A stretch of 64,000 nt of DNA from Methylobacteriaceae bacterium (lineage in GTDB: Bacteria > Pseudomonadota > Alphaproteobacteria > Rhizobiales > Beijerinckiaceae), in contig CANEZL010000017.1 in the NCBI GenBank assembly GCA_947444195.1, forward strand, positions 33,962 through 97,961, given 5' to 3'. The translations under genes were made by a program, and so were the position numbers. The notes below the pieces were generated by a model. It had not been told where the DNA came from, searched no databases, and saw only the letters and a program-made list of their open reading frames with translations. Positions 59,292 through 64,000 of this stretch are shown here, piece after piece (position 1 is the first letter of the stretch; each line of letters begins with the position of its first letter).

Positions 59292-60548
59292 ATGGCAGGA
59301 TCGACCCACCCTTCGAGCGGGCGCAGCCTCGTCGTGGCCGGCGCCGGCATCGCCGCCCTCACCCTGGCCCTGGCCCTGAAGCGCGCGCACGGGCCGGCGC
59401 TCGCCGTCGCCGTCTGCGACCCCGCCCCCGGCGCCGGGCGCCACCGGGGCCGCGCCTACGCGGTGGCCGCGGGCGGGCGGCGCATGCTGGCCCGGCTCGG
59501 CCTCTGGGAGGGACTGGCGGGGGCCAGCGCGGCGATCACCGAGATGGCGATCAGCGACAGCCGCCTCGCCGATCCGGTGCGGCCCGTCTTCCTCAGCTTC
59601 GGGGCCGATCCCGAGCGCGGCGCGGGCGAGCCCCTGGCCCATATGGTGGAGGCCGAGCCGCTCGCGGCCGCCCTGGACGCGGCCTGCGCCGCGGCGGGGG
59701 TGGAACGCGTGGCGCAGGGCGTGCGCCGCCTGCGCGAGACCGGCGGCGGGGTCGCGGCCGAGCTGACCGACGGATCGGTCCGCGCGGCGAGCCTCGTCGT
59801 CGCGGCCGACGGGGCGCGCTCGCGCCTGCGCGAGGCGGCGGGGATCGGCTGGGTCGGGCGCGCCTATCCGCAATCGGGCATCGTGGCGACCGTCGGGCAT
59901 GCCCGCCCCCATCACGGCCGGGCGGTCCAGCACTTCCTGCCGAGCGGCCCCTTCGCCGTGCTGCCGCTGGCCGATGGGGGCGCCCTCGGCCACCGCTCCT
60001 CCATCGTCTGGACGGAGCGCAGCGCCGACGTGCCCGCCCTCCTCGGCGGCGACGGGGCGGAGGTGCTCGCCGAGATCGAGCGCCGCTTCGCCCCGGAACT
60101 CGGGGAGATCGTCCTGGAGGACGGCCCGAGCGCGCATCCCCTCACCCTGGGCATGGCGCGCAGCTTCCGCGGCCGCCGCCTCGCCCTCCTGGGGGATGCG
60201 GCCCACGTGATCCATCCGCTGGCCGGCCAGGGGCTCAATCTCGGGCTGGCCGACGCGGCGGCGCTCGCGGAGGCGGTGACCGGTGCCCTGCGCCTCGGGC
60301 TCGATCCCGGCGGCGCGGACGTGCTCGCCGCCTACGAGCGCGCCCGCCGCTTCGACACGCTGGCGATGGCCGCGGCGACGGACGGGCTCAACCGGCTGTT
60401 CTCGAACGACGCCCTGCCGCTGCGCCTCGCCCGCGACCTCGGGCTCGGCCTCGTCGACCGCCTGCCCGGGCTGAAGCGCTTCTTCGCGGACGAGGCCGCG
60501 GGGATGCGGGGCGACCGGCCGCGCCTGCTGCGCGGCGAGCCCCTCTGA
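59292..60548 (+). CDS. UbiH/UbiF-family FAD-dependent hydroxylase
   Basis: LVVAGAGIAALTLALALKRAHG...GRRLALLGDAAHVIHPLAGQGLNLGLADAAALAEAV. Confidence 0.93.
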   Translation: MAGSTHPSSGRSLVVAGAGIAALTLALALKRAHGPALAVAVCDPAPGAGRHRGRAYAVAAGGRRMLARLGLWEGLAGASAAITEMAISDSRLADPVRPVFLSFGADPERGAGEPLAHMVEAEPLAAALDAACAAAGVERVAQGVRRLRETGGGVAAELTDGSVRAASLVVAADGARSRLREAAGIGWVGRAYPQSGIVATVGHARPHHGRAVQHFLPSGPFAVLPLADGGALGHRSSIVWTERSADVPALLGGDGAEVLAEIERRFAPELGEIVLEDGPSAHPLTLGMARSFRGRRLALLGDAAHVIHPLAGQGLNLGLADAAALAEAVTGALRLGLDPGGADVLAAYERARRFDTLAMAAATDGLNRLFSNDALPLRLARDLGLGLVDRLPGLKRFFADEAAGMRGDRPRLLRGEPL

Positions 60549-60646
60549 TCCGAGGGGACCTCGCGGGACGCTCGGATCACCGCCCGGAGCGCGGGCTACC
60601 GGATTCACACATCTCCGATGGCAGAAGCGCAGACATTTCCGCGCTT

Positions 60647-60817
60647 CCCTCCCCCCTCTGCGGGGGAGGGTGGCCCTCGCGTCAGCGAGGGTCGGGAGAG
60701 GGGAGCAACGGTGCAGGACCGCGCGCGGCCTCGACGCTGCGCCTCCTCCGGCAGCCGGACGCCCCTCTCCCGCCTCGCTTCGCTCGGCACCCTCCCCCGC
60801 TTCAGGGGGAGGGAGGG
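60647..60817. repeat. paired inverted GC-rich repeat (REPIN/BIME-like)
   Basis: Left CCCTCCCCCCTCTGCGGGGGAGGGTGGCCCTCGCGTCAGCGAGGGTCGGGAGAGGGG; right arm reverse-complemented CCCTCCCTCCCCCTGAAGCGGGGGAGGGTGCCGAGCGAAGCGAGGCGGGAGAGGGG. Confidence 0.85.
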
Positions 60818-60870
60818 CGCGTATCGGATCGCGGGCGGGGACGGCGTGGCGCTCAGGCCTCGACCTTCGC

Positions 60871-61413
60871 CTACGCCTTGGCCTTCTCGGCCTTGGCGCG
60901 CTCCATCCCTTCCAGGATCAGCCGCTCGGCCTCGGCCCGGTCGCCCCAGCGCACGATCTTGACCCACTTGCCGGGCTCCAGATCCTTGTAGTGCTCGAAG
61001 AAGTGCTGGATCTGGCTGATCGTGATCTCGGGCAGGTCGGTGTAGTTCTCGACCCGGTTGTAGCGCTGCGTCAGCTTGCGCGAGGGCACGGCGATGATCT
61101 TCTCGTCCTCGCCGCCGTCGTCCTGCATCACCAGCACGCCCACGGGGCGCACGCTGATGATGGCGCCCGGCACGATGGCCCGGGTGTTGGCCACCAGCAC
61201 GTCGCAGGGGTCGCCGTCGCCCGACAGGGTGTGGGGGATGAAGCCGTAATTGCCGGGGTAGAACATCGGCGTGTAGAGGAAGCGGTCGACGACCAGCGTG
61301 CCGGCCTCCTTGTCCATCTCGTACTTGATGGGCTCGCCGCCGAGCGGCACCTCGATGACCACGTTGACGTCGTGCGGCGGGTTCTTACCGACCGAGATGG
61401 CGTCGATTCGCAT
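60871..61413 (-). CDS. ppa: inorganic pyrophosphatase
   Basis: [74 protein letters not shown]. Confidence 0.98.
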   Translation of the reverse strand: MRIDAISVGKNPPHDVNVVIEVPLGGEPIKYEMDKEAGTLVVDRFLYTPMFYPGNYGFIPHTLSGDGDPCDVLVANTRAIVPGAIISVRPVGVLVMQDDGGEDEKIIAVPSRKLTQRYNRVENYTDLPEITISQIQHFFEHYKDLEPGKWVKIVRWGDRAEAERLILEGMERAKAEKAKA

Positions 61414-61525
61414 GGGTGTCCCCTTCGGCTCGATCACGCGCGAGCCTGTGAGCGGGTCTCATAAGGCCGCCGGGGGCAGAATCAAATCGCCGCGGGAACC
61501 CCGCCCCGCGCGCGCCCTGAGAGCG

Positions 61526-62032
61526 TCAGGCGAAAATGTAACCGACCTTGGCCAGGGGCGCGCCGGCCACCCGGTCCAGAACCCGCGGCCCCGCCCGCCC
61601 GCCGAGCCCCTCGTAGAAGGCGGTGGCGCGGTCGTTCTCCTCCAGGGCCCAGGCCCCCGTCCGGGCGAGGCCGTGGTCGGCGAGGTCGTTGCGCACGGCG
61701 CGGAACAGCCGGCGCCCGAGGCCGAGCCCCTGGTATTCCGGCCGCAGGTAGATCTCGTCCACCTCGCCCTCGGTGCCGAGCCCGCGGCCGCGGGCGCGCC
61801 CGTAGGTGGCGTAGCCGACGATGGCGGCCCCGGTATCGAGGAGGGCGATCGGGCGCCCCCGGCGCAGGGCGCCGCGCCACCAGGCCCGGTCGCGCTGGGC
61901 GATGAGCTGCTCCAGGGCGACGCCGGGGATGATGCCGCGATAGGCCTCGCGCCACGCCTCGTCGAACACCTGGGACAGGCCGCCGACATCCCCGTCGCGG
62001 GCCCGCCGGATGCTCGTGGTGCGCGTGCTCAT
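61526..62032 (-). CDS. GNAT family N-acetyltransferase
   Basis: IRRARDGDVGGLSQVFDEAWREAYRGIIPG...VDEIYLRPEYQGLGLGRRLFRAVRNDLADHG. Confidence 0.92.
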   Translation of the reverse strand: MSTRTTSIRRARDGDVGGLSQVFDEAWREAYRGIIPGVALEQLIAQRDRAWWRGALRRGRPIALLDTGAAIVGYATYGRARGRGLGTEGEVDEIYLRPEYQGLGLGRRLFRAVRNDLADHGLARTGAWALEENDRATAFYEGLGGRAGPRVLDRVAGAPLAKVGYIFA

Positions 62033-62297
62033 GGCCGGACCCTCCCGTGGATGCTGCCGGCGGACAACCGCGCCGCGACGGCAAGGTTTCCGCTTCGATC
62101 CCGGCAAAGGCAAGCCCGGGCGCGCCGCGACCGCGCCCGGTTCCAGGCAAGGACGGTGCCGAAATTGCCGGGCCCGGCTCCGGCTGTTAGTGCACGTCGC
62201 GGAACTCCCGCCGGATCCTTCCCTCCGGCCGCGGCGGCGCTGGGGGCGTTCTGTGAGAGACCCCCGGAGGCCGGCCCTCCGATCCCCGCGGAGCACC

Positions 62298-63023
62298 GTG
62301 TTCAATCGCTTCCTCAGTCCCGAGACGCGCTACGCCCGGCGCATGGCGCGCATCGCCCGCTTCGAGCGGCCGATCGCGGGGCCCGGCGCCCGGATGATGG
62401 CCTGGGCCAACATGCTGTTCCTCGACCACGGCGTGTTCCGCATGGCCTATCTCAACCGGCACCGGGTCGGCACCGGCGAGCTCTGGCGCTCGGCCCAGCC
62501 CGGCCCGCACCAGCTCGCCCGGTTCCGGCGCGAGGGCGTGCGCACGGTGATCTCGCTCCGCGGCGGGCGCGAGCACGGCTCCTGGCCGCTCCAGCGCGAG
62601 GCCTGCGAGCGCCACGGGCTGACGCTCGTGGAATTCGTGCTGCGCTCGCGCGAGGCGCCGGCCAGGGAGACGGTCCTGGCCGCGCGCGACTTCTTCGCGG
62701 GGATCGAGTACCCGGCGGTGATGCACTGCAAGTCGGGGGCGGACCGGGCGGGCCTCGGGGCCGCCCTCTACCTGATCCTGCACGAGGGCCGGCCGGTGCG
62801 CGAGGCGGCCCGCCAGCTCTCGGCCCGCTACGGGCATTTCCGCTTCGCCAAGACCGGCATCCTCGACGCCTTCTTCGCCCGCTACCTCGCGGAGGGGGAG
62901 GCGAAGGGCCTCGACTTCCTGACCTGGGTCGAGACCGTCTACGACCCGGAGGCGCTCAAGCGCGATTTCCGGCCGGGCTTCTGGTCGGACGTGGTGGTCG
63001 ACCGGGTGATCCGGCGGGAATAG
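62298..63023 (+). CDS. dual-specificity/tyrosine phosphatase family protein
   Basis: GTG start; GELWRSAQPGPHQLARFRREGVRTVISLRG...VMHCKSGADRAGLGAALYLI (HCxSGxDR). Confidence 0.88.
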   Translation: MFNRFLSPETRYARRMARIARFERPIAGPGARMMAWANMLFLDHGVFRMAYLNRHRVGTGELWRSAQPGPHQLARFRREGVRTVISLRGGREHGSWPLQREACERHGLTLVEFVLRSREAPARETVLAARDFFAGIEYPAVMHCKSGADRAGLGAALYLILHEGRPVREAARQLSARYGHFRFAKTGILDAFFARYLAEGEAKGLDFLTWVETVYDPEALKRDFRPGFWSDVVVDRVIRRE

Positions 63024-63051
63024 GGCGCGGGCGGGGCGTCCGGCGGCGCAC

Positions 63052-64000
63052 TCAGCGCTCCTGCCCCTCCGTCTCCACCAGGATCTCGCGCTTGCCCGCG
63101 TGGTTGGCGGGCCCGACGATGCCCTCGACCTCCATCCGCTCCATGATCGAGGCGGCCCGGTTGTAGCCGATCTGGAGACGGCGCTGGATGTAGCTCGTCG
63201 AGGCCTTCTGGTCCCGCAGCACCACCTGCACCGCCTGCTCGTAGAGGTCGCCCCCCGCCTCGCCGAAGCTGCCCTGGTCGAACACGGCCCCGTCCACCTC
63301 GATCTCGGCGGAGCCCTTGCCCTTGCCGGATTTCGCGGCGTCCTCGTCCTCTTCCGCCGTGACGGCGTCGAGATAGGCGGGCCTTCCCTGGCGCTTCAGG
63401 TGGGCCACCACGCTCTCGACCTCGGCGTCCGAGCAGAACGGGCCGTGCACCCGCGTGGTGCGCCCGCCGCCCGCCATGAACAGCATGTCGCCCTGGCCCA
63501 GCAGCTGCTCAGCGCCCATCTCGCCGAGAATGGTGCGCGAGTCGATCTTGCTCGTCACCTGGAAGGAGATGCGGGTCGGGAAGTTCGCCTTGATCGTGCC
63601 GGTGATGACGTCCACCGACGGACGCTGCGTCGCCATGATCAGGTGGATGCCGGCAGCCCGCGCCATCTGCGCCAGGCGCTGGATCGCCCCCTCGATGTCC
63701 TTGCCGGCCACCATCATCAGGTCGGCCATCTCGTCCACCACGATCACGATGTAGGGCAGCGGCGACAGGTCCATCGCCTCGTCCTCGTACACCGCCTCCC
63801 CCGTCTGGCGGTCGAAGCCGGTCTGGACGGTCCGCGTCAGCACCTCGCCGCGTCCTTGAGCCTCCTGCACGCGGGCGTTGTAGCCGTCGATGTTGCGCAC
63901 GGCGATCTTGGACATCTTCTTGTAGCGCTCCTCCATCTCGCGCACGGCCCATTTGAGGGCGATGACCGCCTTCTTCGGGTCGATGACGACGGGGGAGAGC
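63052..64000 (-). CDS. ftsK: DNA translocase FtsK (C-terminal part; continues beyond window)
   Basis: [89 protein letters not shown]; gamma domain [31 protein letters not shown]. Confidence 0.97.
   Translation of the reverse strand, partial: LSPVVIDPKKAVIALKWAVREMEERYKKMSKIAVRNIDGYNARVQEAQGRGEVLTRTVQTGFDRQTGEAVYEDEAMDLSPLPYIVIVVDEMADLMMVAGKDIEGAIQRLAQMARAAGIHLIMATQRPSVDVITGTIKANFPTRISFQVTSKIDSRTILGEMGAEQLLGQGDMLFMAGGGRTTRVHGPFCSDAEVESVVAHLKRQGRPAYLDAVTAEEDEDAAKSGKGKGSAEIEVDGAVFDQGSFGEAGGDLYEQAVQVVLRDQKASTSYIQRRLQIGYNRAASIMERMEVEGIVGPANHAGKREILVETEGQER

Overview
This 64 kb window is GC-rich (about 70% by eye) alphaproteobacterial chromosome. Protein content and gene order point to Hyphomicrobiales, probably Methylobacteriaceae (inference). 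Most of it is housekeeping: pdxJ (partial), rpsF-rpsR-DUF2232-rplI, dnaB, alr, radA, cvpA-purF, der, glyA-nrdR-ribD-ribE, a sulfate ABC transporter operon (sbp-cysT-cysW-cysA), ffh, rpsP-rimM-trmD, serC-serA, glnK-amtB, tesB, ubiH-like, ppa and ftsK (partial). Accessory segments interrupt this: an AT-rich orphan membrane protein (about 1.0-1.6 kb), and a tail-collar/Hint/GGDEF block inserted between radA and cvpA (about 9.7-15.3 kb). The observations I consider most worth following are: (1) a DnaB N-terminal-like domain fused to DUF29, directly downstream of dnaB; (2) a 23-codon ORF whose leader matches the complement of the 16S rRNA 3' end over about 17 nt, followed by a terminator; (3) two copies of a ~110 bp two-hairpin repeat whose TGATAC terminus supplies the stop codon of the upstream gene (ureE-like, rpsP); (4) two copies of another palindromic element showing three compensatory stem changes; (5) a 29-aa membrane microprotein coupled by ATGA overlap and absent from the ORF track; (6) a frameshifted DUF4239 remnant splitting rimM and trmD. 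I saw no CRISPR array, rRNA or tRNA gene, or intact transposase. Many long ORFs in the supplied track are GC-driven antisense or out-of-frame artefacts.
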